NCBI GenBank assembly: GCA_023014335.1
Contig: JAECYW010000010.1
Location: forward strand, 1,116,001-1,180,000
Reading direction: 5' to 3'
DNA length: 64,000 bases
DNA from: Galerina marginata
Taxonomy: Eukaryota > Basidiomycota > Agaricomycetes > Agaricales > Galerinaceae
A program made the position numbers and the translations under genes. Positions 1 through 12,300 of this stretch are shown here, in pieces. Numbering within the stretch: position 1 is the first letter of the stretch; each line of letters begins with the position of its first letter. The notes under the pieces were generated by a model. That model made no database searches and had not been told where the DNA came from. It worked only from the letters and a program-made list of their open reading frames with translations.

Positions 1-490
1 TATGTAGTACGAGTTTTCGACGAACTCTGTATAAAAGAAAAGTGTTTGTCCCTTCCAGTTACTAGCTGCCCGTCTTTTATGAACCAGTGCATGTCACTAT
101 CATCGCACTGCAGCTTTTTTTTTGTTTCTGAAATCCGTTTGGCGCGGTAAGTAGGACCGGAGCAGTCAACAAATGAGTCATTCGCGTGTTGACAAATGAG
201 GTCACTAACCAAGCCAAGGCACGATTTCTCTTCTCCTGCTGACCTTCCGGATTTCTCGGAATTCTACCTCGGTATTTGTTTCCCTTTCCTGGCTTCGATG
301 AATCGATCCCAGCTCTGTAAGCTACTGCTGCCTACGTTATCCCAGGAACAAGGGTACAGTTGCGACCGCAGTGACTCATTTCTTTGATATGGTGATTGCG
401 AATGCTATGAATGGCCAGACTTTAAATAAAATGTGTACGCGTCTGTCTTCAAGTCATTTCCCCGGTTCACTTGCCACTCCTCGAACCTAA
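1..490. other. Gene-free left edge
   Basis: No convincing coding exon is visible. The only open frame (63 codons from position 196) has no recognisable domain. The right part is presumably the promoter and 5' leader of the arrestin-like gene that starts at 491. Confidence 0.5.
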
Positions 491-2007
491 ATGGAGTACC
501 AAACATTTGCCTCGTCTTCAGACCTACTTCCAGAGCTACCTAGCTACTCTCCATCGTCACCCTCGCCTTCTTATTCTTGTGACTTAGCCTGTGGCGAAAG
601 GCTCCTCGAACACACACCCAGAACGTCGCGACTGGCGTCTACTTCTTTGTTCATAAAGAAGGCGGGTAAAACCACTGTCGTCTTGAATGAACAAGAGGAC
701 GGCGCGACCATACCGTCGTACGGCCGACAGGCCATAATCTCTGGCCAAATGCTTCTCGAACAAAGTGAGAGCATCGTCGAGGTAGTTCTCAAGGTACGTC
801 TTGGTGTTTTGTTCATTCATAATAGCTCAGTGAACGATTAATTGTTCCTAGGTAAAGGCAAAGTTGGACACTACCATTTCCGAAGCTGGCGGCCACTCAA
901 CCAAAATCATCGACGATACCTATTCGCTTTGGTCATCTTCATCGACAAGCGCGCAAAGGTCCACCTGTCCAGATCAGATTCCCTTTTCCGTCGCTCTACC
1001 AGCTACCTTCAAATACGGAGATAAAATGGTGCCCTTACCACCGTCCTACAACGCCGAATTCTTTCAAGTACCGAGTCTCTTTGTCCGATCTTCTTATACT
1101 CTCCACTTCGTTATTACACGCGTGCGCCACCGAAAACTAGACATATGGCCGAAGACGAAACAGTACGTGCATTTTTGGTATTATTAACAGCGCCAATCGC
1201 CTCATGTCTATCATTAGAATCTTGATTCCGTTCAGTTATGCACCAAGGACACGTCCGCACCGCCCCATTATACCCAGTCCATGCTTCTTCTCAGCTGTTA
1301 AGACTTCACCGGAAGAATGGTATCAAGCCGTAACCTGCCTCAAAACGCGTCCAAATGCCAACAAGGACCCAATTTACTGTCACGTAAGTTCTACTCCGTT
1401 GCATTACATTGCCCTGGCCGTAGCCTCATGATCACTTCCAGTTGTTCGTCCCGGCTGGCAGAATATATGGCCTAACGGATACGATACCTTTCCACGTTCA
1501 ACTAACAGGGAATACCTGCACTCTTCAACAGCTTTTCTCTGGCGCGGAGTTGGACCGTGTCATGTCAGTAGACTCGCACAACACCGTCATCTCCAAAAAT
1601 TCGAGGGCCATCCCATCAAAACCCGTTCTCCGGTTATCCGTCTTGCGCCAAGTGTCCGTCTCTTTGAAAGCGACGAGTTCTTGGAAAAACAGTACCATTG
1701 GCGAAGGGACGATCTGGCCAATACCTCCGGATCTCAGTTGCAGTTGCTCCTCGACGTCGGGGTGCACGGAGGGTAATGTGGACTGGGAGGGTGAGCTGCA
1801 ACTGAAGGAAGACATCACAGTCGGCGGGTTCGACGCTGCAAACGTCCAAGTTAAGGTGAGCCAACTTAGAATTCGGTTTACCCCTGTGAGTGCAGATACT
1901 GACTCTAATTAATTTTCTAGGATTTTATCATTCTGACATTAACACCGCCCACCCCTCATCAATCTCCCTGGCTCAGCTTCAAGTTACCATACCTATTAGA
2001 TTGGTAA
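491..2007 (+). CDS. Alpha-arrestin-like protein, copy 1
   Basis: Probably a cytoplasmic alpha-arrestin-type adaptor; family members link membrane cargo to ubiquitin ligases for endocytosis. The model has about five exons separated by short GT..AG introns near 795-851, 1165-1236, 1384-1440 and 1856-1920, and ends with TAA at 2005-2007. The N-terminus is Pro/Ser/Tyr-rich with an LPSY motif at about residues 16-19. It is followed by beta-rich segments such as 'GATIPSYGRQAIISGQMLLE' and 'EVVLKV', which match the start of an arrestin N-domain, and by a PLPPSYNAEF stretch typical of fungal arrestin-like proteins. Later segments (VPAGRIYGLTDTIPFHVQL, then VLRLSVLRQVSVSL) fit the arrestin C-domain. 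A paralogue lies in opposite orientation at 6855-8560. The family assignment rests on sequence pattern; cargo is unknown. Confidence 0.75.
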
Positions 2008-3345
2008 CTGAGTCTTGGGGGGATGTCACGGCTTTTGATTCAGTTCTTTCGCCGTGATAACTTCCGCGTTTTATTAGTTGTTTCGCAATCATGACATTTC
2101 ACGGGATATTAATCCTAATGTTCTCCATTTTCGGCCGCATACCAGTGATACCCAACTATCCCTGGACCTACTACAACACATAAACATAAAAATGCTGTCA
2201 ACAAAGGCGCTTGCTTTCCTTGTCTATGTTGTGCGCTAGATACGTCTCGTATTCTTTCGTCTCACGTGTTACGACGACGTCGACGTATACGAGCTTTTCC
2301 CGGACATGTGCAAACGTTCGTCTGAGGATAAAAATTAAAATATAGCCTCCCCTGGCTGGATTTCGAATTCGCCTTGTAACACCTTACAATCATATACTCC
2401 TTACCCTAAATTTGATAGAGATAGATAGCAATCCCCTCAGCTGTCGCTATTTTTAATGGAACTCAATTGCAAGAACACCGTTGATTGCCGGTCATCACAT
2501 TTACAAGCATTTACACCAGAAGCGAATGCCTACCCCTACGATAACCTTTCATACATAGGGGCTCGAAGCGAGGCACGGTATGTGCAGGGTTCACTTTTTA
2601 ATGAAAAACGGTGTAGTGAACGTTTAATGTGCATTGATCCAGCACACTATATACGGACCGCTCCATCTTTCCTGCAATCCGGTATATCGGATTGACTGCT
2701 CGAATTTGTGGTTATCAATAATTTGCCTCCTAAATACTACTTTATGACAATAGAGTGTCGGATTTTAACCTTCCAAACGCTCGCAGCTGCCGAGTACAAG
2801 TACAAATCCACTCTCCCAGTATTTTTGAGACATATTGGAACAATTTAAAGCTAAGGGTCGTCCCTATCTCGTTTAGAGTTCTAACCACTCTCCTGAGGAG
2901 CAGCTCTTGCATGAAGTGTCTCGGTCCGTTGTCGGCTCGGCGAATATTCACGTGATCTTGGTTACTATTGCCATTCAGATTCCGCCCGTATAGTTCTGTG
3001 GTTTTCGATGAAAAACCGAGACAACGAAATATATGTTTGTATTTTACATTCTACTCGTCCACTAACCGAATCTTAGGCGCCTAGAAGCGCCTTTCTCCTG
3101 ACTTTGTTTCCTACCGGAGCAAGAGGTATCGCATTTGATCCGCCATCAACGCGCCCTGAAATAGAAACGCGTGGCGGTCACCAAGCATTGTTCCTGGTTA
3201 TCCTTGAACCATATGTCTCATCTATCCATATCTTCCTTCAGGTGTTATTTCCAATAACCGGGTTATAGGCGTGGCGCTGTGGCAACTGTGGGGCTAGGCA
3301 TGGCTTCTTAGAAAGATCTGCAAAAATTCAAATGCGGTAAGGGAA
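2008..3345. other. Gene-free spacer
   Basis: About 1.3 kb between the first arrestin gene and the multi-pass membrane protein. Open frames at 2456-2695 and 2742-2955 are short, overlap on both strands and show no domain or splice support. There is a small GATA/GATAGA run near 2416-2430. Nothing else recognised. Confidence 0.5.
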
Positions 3346-3463
3346 ATGGAGGCAATAGGGATGATGCACAACCGTGAAAAGGCTCGAAATTTTGGACCAT
3401 GGACTGTTGTTCTCCTTTGTTTCTTCTCTCTTGGGTGGTACTGTCTTGGAGTGTGCGATCCCA

Positions 3464-5302
3464 ATGTCTGATCTCATCGCCGCCCTGAGCGTACTACCGG
3501 CCGAGGTCAACCGCTTCACCTTCGTTGCAGATTTCCTTACAGGTGTTTCTTGGTTTACTTCACTCGCACAGCAGTTGGCTAACATGAAACCCCACTAAAA
3601 GGCAGCTACATCCTCCCCAATCCTAAGTGGGTTCACGGTTGCTTATGGGCACTTTTCTTCGCCTACGTTTTGTGCGATCTTTGCTTGCTTTTACGCGTAC
3701 CGTACTGACTGAGAGCTGTAGGGCATTCGTGTTAACCGTGACCGGACTGGTAGCTAAGGCGTTGCATGGTGACTTCCACCTAGCGCAATTCAAGGGTGGA
3801 TTGCTTGTACCAGTGTGTATAGTCGCCACCCTTCTAAAGCTGGATGTTAATTTTTTCTCCTGATAGAATGCTTCGGTTCTCTATTGCATCTTTGAGGGCA
3901 TCTTCATCACTTTATTCGCTATAGATCTTATGTGGCAGATTAGAGATGACGACCTCCACCGTGCGGCCACCGGTCGCCTAGCTCTCTTTGGTATCCAGTG
4001 GTCTTACTTCTGGATCGGCGGGTTTTGCTTTACCATGTCGACGATAAGTTGGACTTTGAAAGTCGGGCCCCTCTTGGCAGCGACGGATGCCGGGACCAGT
4101 ACCGCCTGGGCTACCCGTTCGACGGAGACTTCGAGACGTTGGCTGGTATATGCAGGTGGATTTTTTTGGCATCTTGCTGCCGGTAGCACATATTATCTGT
4201 GAGTCGTAAATCTTCGGCGCCAGGCTCCAGGAAAACTCATACCATGTCTTTCGGAAGCGATCACGACCATCTTTGTCTTCTCGAATGCAGCCTTTACAAA
4301 TGCTGTTGGATATATGGAAGGAATGGTGGTTAAGCTTACCGCAGCCGCACCGACCTACAACGCTGCGAAGTTTAACCTTACAACAGATTTACTGCCTATG
4401 CTCGCAGACGTTACCCCGATGATGGCAGAGACAAACCGCTTCGTCAACTTGTCCGGGTGGGGCTATGGTCTCTTGTCTTTTTATTGTCTCCTTTCGCTTG
4501 CCGTACGTCGTGAATTTTATCATGTTTACTCCTGCGTGCTCATTTTTCTGTCATAGATCTGGTTGCCATTTTTCTTCCATCTGCGCGGCTCTCTGCTCAA
4601 CCTCATGAGGTCAAGTCACACCCTGACCGTTGGCTCTCAGACTATGATCACTCCTGTCGTTGAAGAAAAAGTCCGGGCTCACTACCACAACATGATATGG
4701 GTCAATGCTTGCATCCTACTCAAAGATATAGCATACGGCGGTGTTGCGCGTGCGTATCTTTTTTATATCTCCCCTCAGCGCAGAATTTGACACCCACCCC
4801 AGTTTGTGTTGCTGTTAAGCCTGGCTTCGTCACCGACCCTGTGTACAGTATGTCTATCTCATCGCGGTCCATTAAATCTGAAGCCTGTAACTTACGCTTT
4901 TTAATCTAGATATCATCGCTACTCTCCTGAGTGCAGGCATCTTTGCATTTGTCGGAAACTATATCGCTTTGTGAGTCATCTGCCTCACATAAGTCCTACT
5001 TGATTTAACAATAATTTGTGCGCTCCAGCCTCATTGCATGGCGCGCCATACAGCGTCTCAGAGAGACACGATCGCCTCAAAGTTCGCGATCAATGTCAAA
5101 GCCCGCCGGTTTTGGATCCATCTCCATCCCTCTCCAAGCCACCAACCACGGCATGTCCACCTCTTCCATCGCTATGGGTGACGACAAGCCCCACGACTAC
5201 CCGCGTAATCACCGTCCGCGAATCAATGTTGAGAAGGACGTTCATATTCATGTTAGTCTCTCCAGCTCGCCGGGGGCAGAAAAGGAAGGCTTAGATGTCT
5301 AA
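3464..5302 (+). CDS. Multi-pass membrane protein, unknown function
   Basis: No function recognised. Splicing short exons gives a polytopic protein of roughly 400 residues. Successive hydrophobic segments include KWVHGCLWALFFAYVLCDL (3620s-3680s), SVLYCIFEGIFITLFAIDLM (about 3870-3930), WSYFWIGGFCFTMSTI, LVYAGGFFWHLAAG, ITTIFVFSNAAFTNAVGYM (about 4263-4315), NLSGWGYGLLSFYCLLSLA (to 4501) and a late segment near 4915-4975. Between them lie hydrophilic loops with conserved-looking acidic and aromatic residues (DLMWQIRDDDLHRA; EKVRAHYHNMIWVN). The C-terminal tail of about 90 residues is Ser-rich and ends at TAG 5300-5302. The start is uncertain: ATG 3464 continues well into the first exon, but upstream ATGs at 3346 and 3374 are also open. 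A seven-segment topology is possible, but no GPCR signature is visible. Confidence 0.6.
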
Positions 5303-5472
5303 GGCAGTTTATAAGTCTATACTTCTTTTGTCCCCGCCTTAATACCCATTGTATTCCCTTGCTTCAGCCCTGACTTATTTTACTTACGTTGTTTTAACTT
5401 GAGAACCATTGAACTAATGTAATATAATACTTTTCTGGGATTCTAATAAGCTTCTTTAATACAGTTGAACTG

Positions 5473-6725
5473 TTAAAAAGCGACATGGCCGAGCGTCTGC
5501 GTGCTATGGTCTATGCGGATGTGCATATTGCAATTCCCGATCCGTTCTAGTCGTTCCCTAAACATACAATCGAGCCCTTGAATCACCCTCTGAGGATAGA
5601 GCCAACTGCCCATAGTTATTGCATGCGCAAGCTTTGTGGGACATGAGAACTTCATGATACTTTGCTGACCCTCAGGCAATTGCGACGATCCAGCCTGGTT
5701 AGTACCGCTTTGAAAAACAAGGAAGCATTCGTAAAAGTCCAGTGGAATGCCCGAGAGAACATTGCTGTATGACGAAGAAGGAACGTAAGCAATAGGATAA
5801 TCGAGTAATATAGCAGCTAGTGGAACTGCAGCTTCGACTGGGGTGTCGTTTGGGAGAGAGAACGACAGCGGTGGCTCTGTAATCGCAGCTAATGGAAGCA
5901 ACGAGTCAAGCAGCTGCAGGACATTGCTCGGTGTATGGTCTAGCTGCAGAAGGGAGTGGATTGGAATAACTTCTGTTTGTAAGAGAGAGACCCACTATTT
6001 TGACAGGCGATTGAAGAAGAATAAAAATGGGATTAAGACCCGATGGGAACTAGTTCCTCTGGCAGTGGGTTCGTCCCCAGTGGCATGAAATTGATTGAGA
6101 CACAGCGCTAGGAGAGAGGTGTTGACAAAGAATGACTGTTCCGAGGAAGGCTCGTAGAGATGAAGTACGGAAGCAAAGTAGTCCTTTGTCCTTGGGTCCT
6201 ATGTGTGTAGGAGAAAACATCCCAATAATGAACGTACAGCCACCTCAACGAGCAAAAAAGCTTACAGCACGAAGAGCACCGATCAAACTCGAAAACACGA
6301 CCACAGGGTCATTGGGCGAAATCAAGTCAACCAAGTATCCAGTTCTACTTGGTATCAGTCAAAGCTATGAATTCAGTCATTTATTCAAAGCAAACTGTTA
6401 GGTGAAGTGCTCTACATACCGTATACCATACGCTACCAGGGTGAGGTCGGTAGCAAAGACGCCTCGTTTGGTTTTCAAAAGCCGTTTTCGAAGCTCTGGT
6501 ATTTTGTTCACCAGCTCTTGGACAATTGAAATAATGGTTGATAATTATGCTTAGGAAGAGCAGAGCTCGGGCTCTGGGTCAGGTCTACTGGCATCGGTAT
6601 GAGTTTCTCTCAGCACTGTCGGAGAACAACTTGAAGTTATATTCTTCGGGCCGATACGGGATGGGCGGTGTCAGAATGAGTAGGTACAGTAACCTGCAGC
6701 AAATAAAGTCTCGAAAAAAGGGCAT
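5473..6725 (-). CDS. UPF0739/DUF4504-like conserved protein
   Basis: A conserved eukaryotic-type protein with no known activity. Reverse-strand exons can be joined across a clear intron (donor GTAAGC near 6265, acceptor near 6200). They give 'TGYLVDLISPNDPVVVFSSL', then a stretch with 'DYFASVLHLYEPSSEQSFF', then the long last exon (5473-5920). That exon has LLDYPIAYVPSSS, SGIPLDFYECFLV and the end motif LYPQRVIQGL...RERLERIG. The order (a Leu-rich middle, then 'GYPv-Y', then 'PL-v-e', then a charged C-terminal helix followed by a short beta strand) resembles the UPF0739 (C1orf74, DUF4504) family. This is recall of a pattern, not a search. The N-terminal exon and start (ATG 6725-6723) are uncertain. 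Confidence 0.5.
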
Positions 6726-6854
6726 CACTACTTAGCGTGTATACATTTATTCTGGTGCAATACTATCACCATATGTGAGCTACAAACAATATGCTATCTT
6801 TTACAATCACAAAAATACAACAAGGCCTACTCGTATACAATGCAATAAAATCAG

Positions 6855-8560
6855 TTAAAAGTTAGAAGCTTCCTTGGCAGTTGGGGGAGTAGGAGATTCC
6901 CAAAGAGCAGAGTCAGGACGTCCGATTCCTGCACCATTTGGCGTCCAGGATTCTGTGGAAAGGCGAACAGGTATGACCTCTCGCACTTCACCGAATGGCG
7001 TCTTTCCTGGGTCCAAAGGAGTCACAGTGAAGAGGAGACAATCCTATGAACAATAAGGTTGGTTTCGTTTATTATTGAGGTATATAGGATAACAAACCTT
7101 GACGCTGAGACCAGCCGCCCTGAAGGCCGGAACTTTAATATCATTGACCACTATTTCTCCAGTATATGTCATGAACGAAGGTCCATCTCCCTATGGAAAG
7201 GTTTATTAATACCAAATCAAGAGCTGACCACAACTTGATACAAACCGCATGCTTGAAAGTACCTTCTCCAATACAATCAACCCTCCACATGTCGGTCTTC
7301 ACTCCAGCCATGATGGTGTTCCTAAGGCAAGGGATCAGTGACTGCAAGAAATGAAGGCAATGCACCATGCTTGTAAGTATACACTAACAAACTTACCTAA
7401 CGTCGACAGTCGTCTGTCTCATCAGCTGAACACGGGTTATCTTTCGGGCAGAGACGCCATTATTGGCCGTAGGGCCCATGGGTAGGAATGCGGCAAGCGA
7501 TACTGCCGAAGACTCCAAAGAAAGGTGGAAAGGTATCGGCTTCGACATGCAAAAGACACGCGAAGCAGGAACGTAAAGTTTAGCCACAATATTTGGCCGT
7601 GTGGATGACTTGGAATGAAGAACGGATTCGAAGACTTTCCAGTCTGGTGTCGCAATGAATCCGTCTGGACCATGCTGCAGTGGAGGAGGGATGGGGGATG
7701 ACGGACGACTACGTGGGTAGTACACGAATGGAGTGGAGACAATGCTTGAGACAATATTAGATGTCTTAATTTAGAAGAAAAGCGGTCGGCGTACGTCGAT
7801 CCTACATGGATTCCAAGAGACCTCGATTTCATCTTCGGCATCGGGACTCCGTTGGACTTGCCCACAATCGTGGTAACGGAATACTTGGAATGGAGTCAAG
7901 GACTGAACAAAACTGAGCATTGAGAATGGCTTACATCGATCGTAGCGACGAACCCCGGCAGCCCCGATAGTTTGACATCAAAAGTTGGAGGAAGAGGCTA
8001 ATATTATCGAGGTTAGGATCACGAATAGGACCTCCACAGTGATATCACTGACGTAGGTTTTCTCTTCGTATGTGAAGGTGCTAGGAAGCCCAAGTGAGAA
8101 ATGTAGTGAAGTTGGACAGAGAGTATTAGCCGTGTCCTTGGTCCAGAGCAAAGCAGTATCCAAGCACAGTTCTGCGACCGCGGTCCCTCCTTCTGCGATC
8201 TCCTTGAGGCGAAGCCTTCCTTCAATCTGTACATATATTTATTTTAGATTGAGAAGGAAATGCGCAGCAGTGACTTTCCTGGACTTCCACGCTAGTTACT
8301 GCCTCTGGCCTAGAGAGCTCGACCGTACCTTCCACGACATCCGTAGAGCCATAGATAGGCAGAGCGACGTTATTCTCCTGAGCAGATAAACGCAGCCGTA
8401 TTCCTCCTCCCTTTGACTGTTTAATAAAGTTGCCGGATGGCCTAGCCCGAAGTCGATCACCTAGTGCGAGTCTTTGTTCATAACTGTGAGGCTCGGCAGA
8501 GTACGATGGGATCTGATTTAAAGAAGGGGCGATATAAGACGGAAGGCTGACAGTCGACAT
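6855..8560 (-). CDS. Alpha-arrestin-like protein, copy 2
   Basis: Paralogue of the gene at 491-2007, facing it from the other side of the block. The start is taken at ATG 8560, which gives an N-terminus with LPSY near residues 6-9 and a second PSY soon after. An in-frame ATG 18 codons upstream (8614) is also possible. Exons encode arrestin-type strands: NVALPIYGSTDVVEGTVELS, then LHFSLGLPSTFTYEEKTY, PLPPTFDVKLSGLPGFVA, VFCMSKPIPFHLSLES, and a C-terminal part ending ALWESPTPP...EASNF with TAA at 6857-6855. About six short introns are needed. The PxY motifs are candidate WW-domain (Rsp5-type) binding sites by family knowledge. No frame break was found in this gene. Confidence 0.75.
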
Positions 8561-8614
8561 GGATGGGACTGAGAAAGAGAGGTGCGGCGGATAGTATTCC
8601 GTGCAAGTGTGCAC

Positions 8615-9340
8615 TTGCGCTAAATACTGGACCTTGAGCCACAGCCTGAGAGACCCTCGAATTAGATTCCGGTAATCACGACCCCTAACCTGCGCGGTCC
8701 TGGACGTCCACTGAGATATTCAGGCCCCATGCAGGAAGCATGGCATGCCTGACCAAGCCCTATGAGAGCGAGGTACAAATGGACCATATGCGACACCTTT
8801 GATAACTATGACTCCGGGTCAACCGGCATCGGCATACCTGCCAATTACTTCGTCATTGATGTTCACACCAATCGCAGAATGCGGGCTTACACAGGTCGTT
8901 TGACAACATTGCAGCTTGGGCCAGGGCGTATAACCTAGCGAGCGCTCCGCCTCTTCAATCTTGTCCAGAAGGGATCGGTTCTTGCGGGATTAAATAACAT
9001 CGAATGGCCAGGCACTTAGCCTGTATTATTCTTAGCCTTCGAGTTGGTGGTGGAGTGGTGGAGTGTTTTCTTTTGAAAGTGACTTGCCTCGAGTTTCTCA
9101 CGGCCCCCAGCTTACTTCTAAGTACAAGTTCAGATTGAAAGAGGCCATGTTAAATTCCCAATGCTCGACGTTGTGGCGGCTTCTAACTCTGCCAGGAGAA
9201 AGACCAAGGGCTTGACAGAACGTATTTACGTACAGATAAAAACGGGCGTATAAAATTAAAAACAAGTCCGAATGTTGGCGTTATACAAGGATGGAGAATT
9301 CTCGAACGTTGACGATACAGTGTAAGATGCAGAAAAGAAA
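8615..9340. other. Gene-free spacer
   Basis: Lies between the upstream side of arrestin copy 2 and the 3' end of the Tpr/Mlp gene. A short GGTGGTGGAGTGGTGGAGTG repeat sits near 9046-9066. No exon or RNA gene recognised. Confidence 0.5.
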
Positions 9341-12300
9341 CTACTCGGCACCAGGTGGCCGTCTGACAGGAGCAGGTCTAGCTGCAGGCTCAGCAGGTTT
9401 GAGCCGCTTAGCGAGCGAGTCTTCGGAAGATGTCGATCCTTCCTCTCGAGGTCTCTTTGTGGCTGCACCTATGATAGAAACCCCTCCAGCAGGAGCAGCA
9501 GGGGGTGCAGGTCTCACAGGCGCCGTACGCAAGGGAGCGCCTCCACGACCTGCACCAGGAGGTAACCCACCTCTACCCAAACCCCTGACCGCGCCGCCCC
9601 TTGCACCACCAGGCCCTGGGTTGACCGTCGGTTTCCGAGGTAGGTTGCCAGCGTTCGCATTCGGAGCTGTTGCACTGGCTGCTGCGGCTGCTGCGGCTAC
9701 AGCAGGAGTCGCTTTTGGGTGGGACGTTCCAGTAGCGGGTTGTTGGGAAGTTGGAGCGGTTGGTTTTGGGGCGACATTCTGCGGTGCTGCGGCGGCGGCT
9801 GGGGCGACAACTGGCACAGAGGTATTTGGGGTCGAAGGTGGAGGGAAGCACAATGCCAGCAGCTTGCCATTCGTGAATTTGGGCCTCAAGCTCCTTCACT
9901 CTCTTTTGAGCTTTCACTAGTTGCGAGTCCTTTAGCTTTCCTTTCGCAACTTGTTCCATGCGGCCACGATCCACAGCTGAAGCAATGTCTTCAGCATGGC
10001 GAGCTTCTATCTCTTTCCTGAAAATTTCTAGAGCAGCATCAATAGCCGCTTGTTGATCTGCGTTGTTTGCCGGGGGTGCAGGGGCTGGTTGCGTCTTAAG
10101 GGCTTCCTGTACTGCGGAGGCGACCTTAGCTTTTAACTCTGTCTCGTGCTGAGCCTTGAGTTTTTCTTCCAAAGCTCGCAGTTCGTCGGCGTGGCGTTTG
10201 GAAAGTTCTTGAGCTGTTGGGTCAGCTCCGGTATTCATATCTGCCTTAGCCTTTTCAACCGCCTCAGAGACGAGAGCTGCTTGCTTGTCTGCCTCAGCAG
10301 CCTTTGCCTTCATCAGGTCCTGGATACGTGCTTGGAATTTATCCTATTGTTTCATGAGATGGGGAGCACTGAGAGGAGAATATACTCACATTTTGGAATT
10401 TGATGCTCCTGAACTCATTTGTCGCCTTTTGAACTTCCGCAGTTGCACTCTAAAAGCAAGTCAGAATGAGATTCAAAGATAAATTGAGAAATAAATACCT
10501 TGAGCTTTTCCAGCGCCTCATCGCGCGACTTTACCAACTGGGCTTTTTCAGCTTCCCAATTGCTTGGCGAGTCAGTCGACTCAGCCGGAGGCGCAGGAGC
10601 TTTATTCCAAGTCTCCTTCTCGCCAACCAATTTATCACGTTCTGCTTGTAGGTTTGTCTGAATAGCATCATCAGTAGCTTAAAGAGTAAGAAATGCTAAT
10701 TCATTTACAATAAGTGCATTTTGCTTTTGTATCTCTTCCAGCTGAGCAGCTGAAGGTGCCGGTGCTTCAGGCTTCAATGCCTGAGAAGCTTGCAAAGCAG
10801 AGATCTCTTGTTCTAGGGAAGATACCTTCGCTTCTAATTGCCGCTTCTCTTCCATTAGAGTCGATCGTTGATTGTTAAGTTCTCCCAATTTCGCTCGGAA
10901 TCCTTGAGTATTCTTATTGACACTGTCCTTATGGGCCCGCAAGCTTGTTTCCAAGGCCTCAATCTAATGCAAGATGTTCAATGCAGAAAGAAACAATAGC
11001 AACAAGAAATACCGACCCTCGTTGATTGAGCAACTGCTTCGCTTTCCTTCTCCTTGAGTTTCTCCTGCGCCGCAGATAATTCAGCCTTCAGCTTTGTAAT
11101 TTCATCCTTGAGGGCCTGAACTTCTGATGGATCGATTCGGTCATACTTCGTGGTAAAAAAGGACTTAGTAACAAAACCAACAAAGGCGGTATACAGAATA
11201 AGGCATACCTTGCTGAGCAGTTGAGTATTTCGTTCTTGCCACCTCCGGGACTCTTGTTCAAGGCGTTGCATCTGTAACTTTGTCGCTTCGAGCTCAGCCT
11301 GGGCAGAACGTGCCTTTTCCTTGGCTGGCTCAAGTTCTTCTGAGAGTTGGTTGAGCTTGGATTCAAGTTCGCGGGCCTTCTTGATAGCGCTCTCGCTTTC
11401 CGTCCTAAGGGTGGCATTGCTTTCCCGTAAAATGTTTAGTTGATTGATCCTCTCAACAAGTTCGGCGTGTTGCGCCGCAGATGCCGTGTTCTCCAAAGCT
11501 CGCTCCCGTTCCTGTGAATGATTTAGAACAAATCCTGTTGCCAGATGGGTCAATTTACCTCGGCAAGGGTCGTGCGCGTCTCTTGCAACGTCAGTGAAAG
11601 GCGGTCAACTTGGGTCTTCAAGACCTCGTTCTCGCGTTTGCTCATCTCCAATTGTAGGTCAACAATCCCCTTTTCTTTGCGCAGGTAGTTGACCACAACT
11701 CGGAGTTCTGATAACCTGTTTTCAGTGTCACCAGAAGCATCTGCTGGAAGCTCGTGGTCAATAGGAGCATCGGAAGCTTGTCGTATACGAGTAGCTTGGG
11801 CGCTAACGGATTCGAGATGTTGATGAAGGACAGTATTCTGTTGTGCTAGGTCCTGGGCGCTGACACATCCAAATAAGTCAGCAATAGAATGCGAAGATCG
11901 ATTGATATAAATACCGGGCATTGAGATCCGCAACTTCTTTGTCAAGCGCCTCCTTTTGTTGCCTCCAACTATTCTCCGATGAGGCGAGTTTAGGCCTGGG
12001 CTGTTTCTGATACAGTAAGGCGCTCTCGAGCGGCAGCTTGAGATGTTGTTAGATCTTTCTTCAGGCCGTCGATCAATTTCATGGATTCTGCATGAGCAAT
12101 AATTTCATGAGAATATCGCTCTTCAGCGGCCTGGAAGAGGAATTAGTCAGTAGAAATTGGTCTAGTAGAACCTACGTACTTTAGCACGATCTTCCAAATT
12201 TCGGAGTTCTTGTTCCCTGACACCGCGATCGCTTTCCGTGTTCTTCTCTGAAGTGCTCATGTCTACAATAGTGTCCTCCAAAACCTTCTTGTCGTTGATC

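Noticed and set aside
9291..9920. 209-codon plus-strand ORF rich in Ala, Gly and Pro
   Set aside because: Antisense to the Pro/Ala-rich C-terminus of the Tpr/Mlp gene, whose minus-strand frame continues into its coiled coil; the plus frame has no independent support.
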